Source: Chryseobacterium lacus (GTDB taxonomy: Bacteria; Bacteroidota; Bacteroidia; Flavobacteriales; Weeksellaceae). Taken from it: 64,000 nucleotides of DNA. Location: positions 124,001-188,000 of the forward strand of contig NZ_QPIE01000005.1 of the NCBI RefSeq assembly GCF_003336205.1. Direction: 5' to 3'. Below are positions 45,208-53,369 of this stretch, in pieces. Position numbers and translations under genes: made by a program. The notes beneath the pieces were generated by a model, which ran no database searches, was not told where the DNA came from, and saw nothing but the letters and a program-made list of their open reading frames with translations. Position 1 is the stretch's first letter. Every line of letters begins with the position of its first letter.

Positions 45208-46690
45208 TCCGGGATTTTCTGAGCCGCAACGCCAGTCTCCGTTGGGGATTGCTATTCTTTTTTTGTCAGTTCTGGGAAATCTTTTAAGAAATTTTGGAGT
45301 TGTTCTGGTGATTATTTTCTTTCGCGAAAATACGGGTTACAAGCAGTTGATGCTGAGTGGTATTCTGCTTCTTGCACTTCTTTTCGCAATAGGAATAGCG
45401 TATTTGCGTTACCGTAAATTCACTTTTTTTATTAATAGCGACACGAACGAATTTATCCTTACAAAAGGAATAATTAATACTTCCCAGACCAATATTGAAA
45501 AGAGGAAAATTCAGGAAGTGATTATTAGCCAGCCTTTTTTTCATAAAGTTTTGGGAATTTATCAGGTAGAAATTGATTCTCCGGGAACGGATAAAAAAGA
45601 TCTGAAAATAGAGGCAGTATCTTATGAAACAGCGCAGGAACTGAGGGAAATGCTGGTGGTTGCAAAAGCCGATCCGGAATTCGTAAGTGATTCTTTTGAT
45701 GCTGCGGAAACCATATCAAAACCAGTTTCAGAATTTAAAATTTCTCCGTTATCATTGATGAAATGGGGATTTACTTCAGATTATATTTACAGTATTTTCG
45801 CACTCATCGGAATTGTTTTTTATTTGTTTGATAAACTCAATGATTTTTTCATGGATCAGATAGAAACTGCTTTCGACGAGGAAATGTGGCAGGAATATCT
45901 TCTTTTTTCCAATGTTCTGATTGTAGCGGCAGTTATTTTATTTTTCTGTACAGCAGTATTTATCAATGCATTAAGAAAAATTATCACCTATTGGGATACC
46001 CGTGTTCAGTGGGAAAATAAAAGAGTAAGAGTTTCATACGGGCTTTTCAACTCCCGTGAAGCGGTGATCAATCCTGATAAAGTGCAGCAATTCATTTCAA
46101 CTCAAAATATTCTTCAGAAAAAAATCAATATTGGGGGGTTGAAGATCACTCAGATTGGCGAAGATGAATTTGACCAGAACACAAGCACCATCATTCCGGC
46201 CTGCAATAATGAGGAAAGAGAAAAACTTCAAAGTTTCTTTTTCGGAACAGAAGTTACCTTTCAAGAAACCGTTCGCATGGTGAAATTCCGATTGGTGTCG
46301 CGCTTGTTGGTGTGGGCAGTTGCAGGATCGGGTATTGTAGGTTTTGTCTTGTATTTTTTTGAAATTCCTGTGTATTTTCTGCTATTCTACACTATCTTTG
46401 TTAGCATTCTTGTGGCACTTAAATTTATAAATTCCAGGCTTTATTTTGGCGAAAAATTCATGAAAGAACGTTCAGGAATTTGGGATGTGGATGAGAAAGT
46501 TTCCAGAATTCAGGATACGCAGATGATCGAAGTTTCACAATATTTTTGGCAACGCAAACGCGGAATTGGCAGCGTGAATGTTTATACAGCAGGAGGCAGC
46601 ATATCGCAGGGAAGCAGCAAAATGAAAACGCTCAAAAAGTGGGTAAATTACATCGTATACCAAACGGAAATTAGAAACTGGAATACATAA
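45200..46690 (+). CDS. Bacterial PH-domain membrane protein (YdbT-like)
   Basis: The 496-residue protein has repeated blocks of two transmembrane helices plus a bPH2 domain: KFTFFINSDTNEFILTKGII, RVSYGLFNSREAVINPDKVQ and the last ERSGIWDVDEKVSRIQDTQM. It ends SVNVYTAGGSISQGSSKMK. This is the YdbT partner of the preceding YdbS-like protein, and together they probably form a membrane complex. No enzymatic motif is visible. menA starts eight bases after its stop. Confidence 0.85.
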   Translation: MINPGFSEPQRQSPLGIAILFLSVLGNLLRNFGVVLVIIFFRENTGYKQLMLSGILLLALLFAIGIAYLRYRKFTFFINSDTNEFILTKGIINTSQTNIEKRKIQEVIISQPFFHKVLGIYQVEIDSPGTDKKDLKIEAVSYETAQELREMLVVAKADPEFVSDSFDAAETISKPVSEFKISPLSLMKWGFTSDYIYSIFALIGIVFYLFDKLNDFFMDQIETAFDEEMWQEYLLFSNVLIVAAVILFFCTAVFINALRKIITYWDTRVQWENKRVRVSYGLFNSREAVINPDKVQQFISTQNILQKKINIGGLKITQIGEDEFDQNTSTIIPACNNEEREKLQSFFFGTEVTFQETVRMVKFRLVSRLLVWAVAGSGIVGFVLYFFEIPVYFLLFYTIFVSILVALKFINSRLYFGEKFMKERSGIWDVDEKVSRIQDTQMIEVSQYFWQRKRGIGSVNVYTAGGSISQGSSKMKTLKKWVNYIVYQTEIRNWNT

Positions 46691-46698
46691 AAAATAAA

Positions 46699-47628
46699 AT
46701 GACAAACTGGATAAATGCAGCACGATTAAGAACACTTCCGCTTTCGTTAAGTGGAATTATTACAGGGTCTTTCATTGCAAGATGGAGGCTGGATAAAGAA
46801 GGCCAAACCTGGGATTGGACGGTCTTTGCTTTGGCGGTTTTGGTAACATTGCTGTACCAGATTCTGTCTAATTTTGCCAATGATTATGGCGACGGAATAA
46901 AAGGAACCGACCAGAAAAGAAGCCATCATGCTGAAGAAAGAGCGGTTGCTTCGGGGAAAATTACAGCCGGACAAATGAAAAACGCGGTGATTTTGTTGTC
47001 GGTTTTATCGCTGGCTGCGACGGTCGCTTTGTTATATCAGGCCTTTTTCCGCCACGGATTTATGAATGAATTTTATATTTTTATAGGCCTTGGCGTTTTG
47101 TGTATTCTTGCAGCGATAGGCTACACCGTAGGAAAAAAACCATATGGATACTTGGGTTTGGGTGATATTATGGTATTTATTTTCTTTGGACTGGTTTCCG
47201 TGGGAGGAAGTTATTTTCTCTTCGTAAGAGAAATCCATTGGGATATTCTGTTGCCGGCTGCAGCCATCGGAATGATGAGTACGGCAGTGCTGAACATGAA
47301 CAACATGAGGGATATAGAAAATGACCGGGATTCCGGTAAAAAAACCCTTGCTCTAAGGTTGGGATTTCGCAATGCGATGATTTATCAAATGGTACTTTTG
47401 CAGTTGCCGATGATTCTGATTCTCATTTTTCTGTTGATCAATAAACTTCATGAAGCAGGAAATTATTACGCTTTTATTGTCATGATTCTCCTCTTTCCTT
47501 TGGCGGCCATCAGAAGAAGAATGTTGCAGACCAAAAATCCCGAAGAACTCGATTCCTTTTTGAAACAAATAGGCATGATGACCTTCATGATGAGCCTAAT
47601 GCTGGCCATAGGGTTGAATTATTTTTGA
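46699..47628 (+). CDS. menA: 1,4-dihydroxy-2-naphthoate polyprenyltransferase
   Basis: The 309-residue UbiA-family membrane enzyme attaches the polyprenyl tail to DHNA in menaquinone synthesis. The first Asp-rich motif is NFANDYGDGIKGTD, and the second is NMRDIENDRDSGKKTLA. About eight or nine hydrophobic helices are seen. It ends the menB-PH-PH-menA unit. No clear terminator follows; an Mrr relic lies downstream. Confidence 0.93.
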   Translation: MTNWINAARLRTLPLSLSGIITGSFIARWRLDKEGQTWDWTVFALAVLVTLLYQILSNFANDYGDGIKGTDQKRSHHAEERAVASGKITAGQMKNAVILLSVLSLAATVALLYQAFFRHGFMNEFYIFIGLGVLCILAAIGYTVGKKPYGYLGLGDIMVFIFFGLVSVGGSYFLFVREIHWDILLPAAAIGMMSTAVLNMNNMRDIENDRDSGKKTLALRLGFRNAMIYQMVLLQLPMILILIFLLINKLHEAGNYYAFIVMILLFPLAAIRRRMLQTKNPEELDSFLKQIGMMTFMMSLMLAIGLNYF

Positions 47629-47693
47629 ATTTCTGAATAGAAACATATTCTAATCCGATTATCTTTCCATTATTTTTTATAATTTTAACAGTT

Positions 47694-47798
47694 ATGATTC
47701 CAGACTTTCAAACTTTAATGTTGCCGCTTTTGAAAGTGATTTCTAATGGTGAGTTAAAAAAGTTTGATTCTGATTATTTTGACAACGAATATCTTTAA
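47694..47798 (+). pseudogene. Relic of an Mrr-type restriction enzyme N-terminus
   Basis: A 34-codon frame reads MIPDFQTLMLPLLKVISNGE and then leaves the family before its stop. The first 20 residues resemble the Mrr N-terminal domain (a winged-helix found in type IV restriction enzymes). No catalytic domain follows. I interpret it as a remnant of a lost restriction gene. A free-standing peptide is less likely. Confidence 0.5.
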
Positions 47799-47807
47799 TT
47801 AAAAACA

Positions 47808-48488
47808 ATGAAAATAAAATTTTTAGGACAAAACTGTTTTTTGTTCACTTACAAAAATATAACGATTCTTAGCGACCCTTTTTACAATTTTCAGGCGGAG
47901 AAATCATCGTTTGATATTTCTGCACAGAAGATAGATTATGTACTCATTACCCACGCTCACGGCGATCATATTGCGGATGTGAAAGAAGTGTTTTTGAACC
48001 ATCCTGATGCCACCATTATTGGGCAACCGGAAATCTGTGGTTATTTCAATCATGAAAATCAAATAGATCTTAATTTAGGAGGTACGGCGTTTCTTGAAGG
48101 CCTCGAAATAACAATGCTTCCGGCTTCTCATACTTCCAGTTTTCCGGATGGAACGTATGGAGGACAACCCGCAGGATATATGTTTCGTATTGATGGGGAA
48201 AATCTCTATTTCGCCGGTGATACCGGATTGATGGCGGAGATGAAATGGTTTCCTGAAAAGTTTGGGAAAATTAAAACCTCAATTCTTCCGATAGGCGGAC
48301 ATTATACAATGGATGCTGAAACAGCGAGCTTTGCAGCAGCAGAATTTCTGAAAACGGAAAAAGTAATAGGATGTCATTTTGATACTTTTCCTCCGATTAC
48401 GATCAATCATGATGAAGCAAAACATTTTTTTTCTGAAAGAAATGTTGTATTAATCTTACCAAAAATAGGAGAGGAAATTGAATTTTAG
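47808..48488 (+). CDS. Metal-dependent hydrolase, UPF0173 type (metallo-beta-lactamase fold)
   Basis: The 226-residue protein has the MBL-fold metal motif ITHAHGDHIAD, further His in LPASHTSSFPDG, Asp in YFAGDTGLM and His in IGCHFDTFPP. It resembles the UPF0173/UlaG-like group of hydrolases with unknown substrates. It converges with the SRP RNA, which begins 12 bases after its stop. Confidence 0.85.
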   Translation: MKIKFLGQNCFLFTYKNITILSDPFYNFQAEKSSFDISAQKIDYVLITHAHGDHIADVKEVFLNHPDATIIGQPEICGYFNHENQIDLNLGGTAFLEGLEITMLPASHTSSFPDGTYGGQPAGYMFRIDGENLYFAGDTGLMAEMKWFPEKFGKIKTSILPIGGHYTMDAETASFAAAEFLKTEKVIGCHFDTFPPITINHDEAKHFFSERNVVLILPKIGEEIEF

Positions 48489-48500
48489 AAATAAAAAAAC

Positions 48501-48593
48501 GGCAAGCGATCTACATCACACCGCTACAACCGATTACCTTTGCTGCGTTCCCACCCTGGAGGATTCTCAGGAGCTGGTTGTGTAGGACTTGCC
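48501..48593 (-). ncRNA. ffs: Signal recognition particle RNA (4.5S)
   Basis: On the minus strand GGCAAGTCC opens and GGACTTGCC-like CGCTTGCC closes a long hairpin. The conserved apical segment CCTCCAGGGTGGGAACGCAG with AGCAAAGG is the bacterial small SRP RNA core, including the GGAA-type tetraloop region and asymmetric internal loops. The RNA binds Ffh and targets membrane proteins. T-rich sequence after the 3' end of the hairpin acts as terminator. The upstream promoter fits its 5' end exactly. Confidence 0.93.
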
Positions 48594-48598
48594 GGTTG

Positions 48599-48629
48599 CA
48601 AAGATAAGGAAACAATTCATAATTCAAAA
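48599..48629 (-). promoter_or_regulatory. Promoter of SRP RNA
   Basis: TTTTG (48625-48629), 18 bases and TATCTTTG (48599-48606) on the minus strand match the Bacteroidota consensus. Five bases separate the -7 element from the RNA 5' end at 48593, which calibrates start-site distance for this genome. Confidence 0.75.
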
Positions 48630-48656
48630 TTTGAAATTCAAAATTTTAAAGACAAT

Positions 48657-49253
48657 ATGTTTAGAAATGTGTACATCGTTGGTTTAATGATATTTGCAGT
48701 TATTATCACTGCCTTTTTTATTACCAATATCTTCTTTAGAGATATGGAATATTACCGGACTTCTATCAAAATGAATGCTTTTTTTATACCTATAGTGATG
48801 GGAATCGGGGCGTTTTTATCGGTAACTTCTTACAGCCGCTGGAAAAAAGTACTCACGTTCAGAGAAGCTTACGGACGGGCTTTTATTCCAATGTTTGTGG
48901 GCGGCCTGCTGTCGATGGCGGTTATTTTTGCCTATATTTCCTTTGATAAAGATACCAAAGACTTGCTGAATTATCAATATATTGAAAGTTACAGACAAAC
49001 TTTGGAAGAAGAATACAGCAATGCCAAACAGATCATAAAACCAGAAACTGAAGAAATGGAAGAACTGGAGCGGAAATATGCAGAAGGCAAAATGAGGATT
49101 GCAGAGAAAGTAACAAAAAATGAAGATATGTTCACAGCCAAATATTTCATGTATGTTTTTGCCGGATATAACGCATATTTTTTACTTTTGTCGCTCTTTT
49201 TTGGAAGCTTTTTCAGAACGAGATTGTCTGAACGGCCAGAAAATTTATCTTAA
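48657..49253 (+). CDS. DUF4199 membrane protein
   Basis: The 198-residue protein has four predicted transmembrane helices and a Glu/Lys-rich stretch (about residues 110-150). It matches the DUF4199 family found mostly in Bacteroidota, often next to glycosyltransferase genes. Its role is unknown. A longer frame extends back into the SRP RNA and is rejected; the ATG giving MFRNVYIVGLMIFAVII is used. A glycosyltransferase gene follows 14 bp downstream. Confidence 0.8.
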   Translation: MFRNVYIVGLMIFAVIITAFFITNIFFRDMEYYRTSIKMNAFFIPIVMGIGAFLSVTSYSRWKKVLTFREAYGRAFIPMFVGGLLSMAVIFAYISFDKDTKDLLNYQYIESYRQTLEEEYSNAKQIIKPETEEMEELERKYAEGKMRIAEKVTKNEDMFTAKYFMYVFAGYNAYFLLLSLFFGSFFRTRLSERPENLS

Positions 49254-49267
49254 AAAAAATAAAATCA

Positions 49268-50227
49268 TTGAGAAACCCTAATATTTCTATCATCATCCCA
49301 CTCCTCAACGAGGAGGAATCGCTCGAGGAGTTGTTTTCAAGAATTGATAACGTGTGCAGAAGCAACCATCTTTCTTACGAAGTCTGGTTTATTGATGACG
49401 GCAGCACCGATCTTTCCTGGAGCATTATCGAAAATATGAAAATCCAAAATCCACAAATTCACGCGATTAAATTTTCCAAAAATTACGGAAAATCACAAGC
49501 CCTTCATGCTGCGTTTCAGCGTGCAAACGGTGATGTGGTGATTACCATGGATGCCGATCTTCAGGACTTTCCCGAAGAAATTCCTGAGCTGTACCACATG
49601 GTGAAAAATGAAAATTACGACATCGTTTCCGGCTGGAAAAAGAAAAGATATGATAATGTGATGACGAAAAATCTTCCGTCAAAACTCTTCAATTCTGCTG
49701 CCAGAAAAGTTTCCGGGGTGTATCTGCATGATTTTAATTGTGGACTGAAAGCCTATCGAAAGCAGGTCGTTAAATCTATCGATGTGTATGGCGATATGCA
49801 CCGATATATTCCTGTTTTGGCTGCTAATGCGGGTTTCCGAAACATTACGGAAAAGCCGGTTCAGCATCAGGCAAGGCCTTACGGAACTTCAAAGTTTGGA
49901 ACCGAACGTTTCGTGCGCGGATTTTTAGATCTGGTGACACTTTGGTTTGTGAGTCGTTTCGGAGGCAGGCCAATGCATTTTTTTGGTGCTATCGGAACAC
50001 TCATGTTCATCATCGGTTTTCTTTCCGCTATTTGGCTCGGAATTTCTAAATTGATCGATGTTTCCAGAGGAGTTTATGGTAATCTGATCGCGGAAAATCC
50101 GTGGTTTTTTATTGCCATGACCATGATGATTCTCGGAACTTTATTATTCATTGGTGGATTTTTAGGTGAACTCATCATCCGGTCCAACAGAGAAAGGCAG
50201 AATTATCATATTGAAGAAGAAATTTAA
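49268..50227 (+). CDS. Family 2 glycosyltransferase (GtrB/DPM-like)
   Basis: The 319-residue GT-A enzyme contains ISIIIPLLNEEESLEEL, WFIDDGSTDLSW, ITMDADLQDFPEEI (DxD-type metal site) and GLKAYRKQVV. It ends in two transmembrane helices. It resembles bactoprenol-phosphate glucosyltransferase and dolichol-phosphate mannose synthases, so it probably charges a lipid carrier with a sugar at the membrane. The start is a TTG at 49268, 14 bp after the DUF4199 stop; no ATG fits. It is followed after four bases by a GIN-domain lipoprotein. Confidence 0.88.
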   Translation: MRNPNISIIIPLLNEEESLEELFSRIDNVCRSNHLSYEVWFIDDGSTDLSWSIIENMKIQNPQIHAIKFSKNYGKSQALHAAFQRANGDVVITMDADLQDFPEEIPELYHMVKNENYDIVSGWKKKRYDNVMTKNLPSKLFNSAARKVSGVYLHDFNCGLKAYRKQVVKSIDVYGDMHRYIPVLAANAGFRNITEKPVQHQARPYGTSKFGTERFVRGFLDLVTLWFVSRFGGRPMHFFGAIGTLMFIIGFLSAIWLGISKLIDVSRGVYGNLIAENPWFFIAMTMMILGTLLFIGGFLGELIIRSNRERQNYHIEEEI

Positions 50228-50231
50228 TGAA

Positions 50232-50960
50232 ATGAAAAAACGCATACATTTTCCACTGAGATTAACTACACTGTTTATTTTTCTGTTTTCCCTTTTCATT
50301 TCCTGCGGAAAAGTTAGTCCGAAAGGAAATATCGAAAGCAAAGTGACAGAAGTAAAACCTTTTGTGAATGTGAATCTGGAAGGGAAATTCAGGGTTTTTT
50401 ACCTTCGGGGAACAGAAGATGTTGTGGAAGTGGAAACCTATGGAAATGTGGCAGATAATTTAAAAATCAGTGTCAACAACAAAACCTTGGAAATCAAGGA
50501 AAAAAGGGAAACCAAAAACGTAGATTTCTATAATGTAACTATTTACTCGCGCTACAATCTTGAAAAAATCTCGATTTCCGACAGTGTGGAAATGAATACT
50601 TCGAGCGAAATAAAAACGGATAATTTCCGGCTTCAACTCAGGAATCATGCTAAGTTCATCGGTTCTGTAAATTCCAGGAGAGCCGAACTCGATATGTCAG
50701 GAACAAGCCGTGCAAACTTTGCAGGGCAAACAAAAGACGCTTTCATAAAAATTTCGGACACAGCCCATTTAATTGCACCGTATTGGCTGATAAAAAACCT
50801 GAATATAGAACTGAAAAATGGCGGTTACGGCGAAGTAAACGTGAAAGATTCCCTGAAAGGAAGTATTAAAGATTCACCAAATTTTCTGTACTATAATGAT
50901 CCCGTTCGCGCTTTTACAGTGGACAAAACAGCCAATGTTCGCAATCAGAAATTAGAGTGA
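50232..50960 (+). CDS. DUF2807 (GIN-domain) lipoprotein
   Basis: The 242-residue protein starts MKKRIHFPLRLTTLFIFLFS and then ISCGK, a lipoprotein signal. The mature part is a right-handed beta-helix-like GIN/DUF2807 domain: VNVNLEGKFRVFYLRGTED, KISISDSVEMNTSSEIKTD, AKFIGSVNSRRAELDMSGTS. Such proteins are envelope adhesins or putative auto-transporter-like modules in Bacteroidota; the precise role is unknown. It starts four bases after the glycosyltransferase stop codon. An upstream ATG inside that gene is rejected. Confidence 0.82.
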   Translation: MKKRIHFPLRLTTLFIFLFSLFISCGKVSPKGNIESKVTEVKPFVNVNLEGKFRVFYLRGTEDVVEVETYGNVADNLKISVNNKTLEIKEKRETKNVDFYNVTIYSRYNLEKISISDSVEMNTSSEIKTDNFRLQLRNHAKFIGSVNSRRAELDMSGTSRANFAGQTKDAFIKISDTAHLIAPYWLIKNLNIELKNGGYGEVNVKDSLKGSIKDSPNFLYYNDPVRAFTVDKTANVRNQKLE

Positions 50961-51014
50961 GAATGTGAAAGTGTTTCTTAATTTTGAATAATAATAACTA
51001 AAACCGAAATAATA

Positions 51015-52742
51015 ATGTCAGAAATATCAACCCTTGAGAAAGCCAAAGTATGGTTATCAGATACTTTCGATGAAGAAACCCGCAGAGCAGTGGAAATGCT
51101 CATCAACTCAGCTTCTCCGGATCTGGAGGACAGTTTCTATCGCGAACTGGAATTCGGAACCGGTGGAATGCGCGGAATCATGGGTGTGGGGACCAACAGG
51201 CTGAATAAATATACGCTTGGCCAGGCTACACAAGGATTGGCCAATTACCTTCATCAGCAGTTTTCAACTGAAGAAATAAAAGTTGCCATTGCATACGACG
51301 TCCGGAATAATTCCCGGGAATTCGGAAAACTCGTTGCGGATGTCCTCACAGCCAACGGAATTAAGGTGTTGCTTTTTAAAGATCATCGCCCGACTCCCGA
51401 ACTTTCGTTTACGGTAAGAGATAAAAAATGCCATGCCGGAATTGTGCTCACTGCCTCACACAATCCGCCGGAATATAACGGATATAAAGTGTATTGGAAC
51501 GACGGTGCGCAGATTGTTCCGCCGCACGATGATGCAATTATTAAAGAAGTTTATTCGGTTCAGTTTAGTGAAATTAAATTTCAGGGAAATGATGATTTAA
51601 TTGAATGGATCGGTGCCGAACAGGACGATGTGTATATAAATGCTTGCATTGAGAATTCGTTATATCAAAAGGATAAAATCGGCTACGAAAACCTCAATAT
51701 TGTGTTCACTTCCATCCACGGAACCACGTACGCTACGATTCCGAAAGCATTGGGAAAAGCGGGTTTCAGAAAAATTGATCTGGTTCGGGAACAGATGATT
51801 CCGAGTGGGAATTTCCCAACCGTGGATTCTCCCAATCCTGAAGAGCCTGCAGCGTTGGAAATGGCGCTGGATCTGGCAGAATTAACCAATGCGGATATTG
51901 TCATTGGAACAGATCCTGACGGCGACAGATTGGGAATTGCAGTTCGAAATCTGGAAGGAAAAATGCAACTGCTGAACGGAAACCAATGCAATACGATTCT
52001 GACTTATTATATTTTAGATCAATGGAAAAAAGCCGGAAAAATTACAGGAAAAGAGTTCATCGGATCCACGATTGTAACTTCAGATATTTTCTTTGATATC
52101 GCTGAAAAGTTCGGTGTAGATTGTAAAGTTGGGTTGACGGGATTCAAATGGATCGGCAAAATGATCCGGGATTTTGAAGGTAAAGAAAAATTCATCTGCG
52201 GTGGCGAAGAATCTTTCGGATTTATGACCGGAGATTTTGTTCGCGACAAAGATTCCTGCGGTTCCATTTTATTGGCCTGCGAAATTGCGGCGTGGTGCAA
52301 AGCCAACGGAAGTTCTGTGTTTCAGTACATGATTGAGATTTATAAAGATTTGGGAATGTATTATGAAGGCCTCATCAATGTAGTGAAAAAAGGCAGGGAA
52401 GGTGCCCTCGAAATTGAACAGATGATGAAAAATTTCCGGGAAAATCCACCGTTGGAAATTGCCGGTTCGCCTGTCGAAGAAATTAAAGATTTCAAAGAAC
52501 AAACCTGTCATGTGGTTTCTTCAGGGTCAACTAAAGTGATGGATGATATTCCAAAATCTAATGTTCTTATTTACTATACTCAGGATGGAACCAAGGTCTG
52601 TGTACGGCCTTCGGGAACCGAACCGAAGATTAAATTTTACGTTTCTGTGAAAGACACCATTTCTTCTGAAGCGGAATTTTCGAAGAAACTCGACATTCTT
52701 TCTGAAAAAATAGACAGTGTAAAAAAGGCACTGAACTTATAA
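51015..52742 (+). CDS. Phosphoglucomutase/phosphomannomutase-type phosphohexomutase
   Basis: The 575-residue alpha-D-phosphohexomutase has the catalytic serine loop VLTASHNPPEYNGYKVYW (S148). DPDGDRLGIA is the metal loop, GGEESFGFM the sugar loop, and RPSGTEPKIKFYVS the phosphate loop. It interconverts hexose 1- and 6-phosphates for polysaccharide or central metabolism; glucose versus mannose preference is not clear. Length matches bacterial phosphoglucomutases of the PGM/PMM type. A strong terminator follows. Confidence 0.92.
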   Translation: MSEISTLEKAKVWLSDTFDEETRRAVEMLINSASPDLEDSFYRELEFGTGGMRGIMGVGTNRLNKYTLGQATQGLANYLHQQFSTEEIKVAIAYDVRNNSREFGKLVADVLTANGIKVLLFKDHRPTPELSFTVRDKKCHAGIVLTASHNPPEYNGYKVYWNDGAQIVPPHDDAIIKEVYSVQFSEIKFQGNDDLIEWIGAEQDDVYINACIENSLYQKDKIGYENLNIVFTSIHGTTYATIPKALGKAGFRKIDLVREQMIPSGNFPTVDSPNPEEPAALEMALDLAELTNADIVIGTDPDGDRLGIAVRNLEGKMQLLNGNQCNTILTYYILDQWKKAGKITGKEFIGSTIVTSDIFFDIAEKFGVDCKVGLTGFKWIGKMIRDFEGKEKFICGGEESFGFMTGDFVRDKDSCGSILLACEIAAWCKANGSSVFQYMIEIYKDLGMYYEGLINVVKKGREGALEIEQMMKNFRENPPLEIAGSPVEEIKDFKEQTCHVVSSGSTKVMDDIPKSNVLIYYTQDGTKVCVRPSGTEPKIKFYVSVKDTISSEAEFSKKLDILSEKIDSVKKALNL

Positions 52743-52747
52743 ACCAC

Positions 52748-52780
52748 AAGCTGATTCTGAAAAAATCAGCTTTTTTATTT
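52748..52780 (+). terminator. Terminator of the phosphohexomutase gene
   Basis: AAGCTGATT and AATCAGCTT form a 9-bp stem followed by a T-run. Confidence 0.8.
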
Positions 52781-52832
52781 TAATCAGGCAACCTTTTTCA
52801 ATTCTTATCGTCTTTAAAGCAGAGAGTCAACC

Positions 52833-53352
52833 ATGAGCCATTTGTTGGAACATCATTTTATAGAAGCAAAAAAACAAAACCGTAACGCCCAAAAAGCATT
52901 GTACGAAATGTTTTCCGGAAAGATGCTCTCCATTGCTTTATCGTATACCGGAAACCTGCACGATGCCGAAGATGTTTTGCAAAACGCCTTTTACAAAGGA
53001 TTTACCAAAATAAAAGATTGTCAGGACTGGAAAACTTTTCCGGGTTGGCTCCGGAGAATCGTCATCAATGAGAGCATTAGTTTCCTTCGGCAAAATCAGA
53101 AAATATTTTTCACTGATCTGTCGGAAATGGAATCGGAAATAGAAAATGATTGCTGTCGTTCCGAATGAAGAAGTGATTTCAGAACAACCGGAAAAAAATT
53201 ATATTAAAGCGAACGATCTTCTTTTCTCACGAAAACTGGAGAAAACAAAAAATCATGATCATGAAAATGATCGAAGAATGGGCGCGCGTGGAAATAATAT
53301 AAAACCTGATTTCATCAGTGTTTTGGGTGCGAGAATATATAACGGCGAATAA
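52833..53352 (+). pseudogene. Broken ECF-type sigma-70 factor gene
   Basis: The first frame (52833-53168) encodes sigma region 2: KALYEMFSGKMLSIALSYTG, DAEDVLQNAFYKGF and PGWLRRIVINESISFLRQ. It then stops after ENDCCRSE. A second frame continues with PNEEVISEQPEKNYIKANDLLF, which fits the linker between regions 2 and 4. The DNA-binding region 4 is missing, and only SRKLEKTKNH-like C-terminal residues remain. So a frameshift and an internal deletion are visible. The following gene encodes an outer-membrane protein, as often found beside ECF sigma genes. Confidence 0.7.
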
Positions 53353-53369
53353 TTTTAAACTACATATTT

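Noticed and set aside
48611-48650. AT-rich stretch with repeated AATTCAAAAT units upstream of the DUF4199 gene
   Set aside because: It is too short and biased to separate from background. It may only reflect AT-rich promoter DNA, although it holds the SRP RNA -33 box.
48540-48656. N-terminal extension of the DUF4199 frame
   Set aside because: It runs through the SRP RNA sequence and its promoter. The ATG at 48657 gives a normal transmembrane start.
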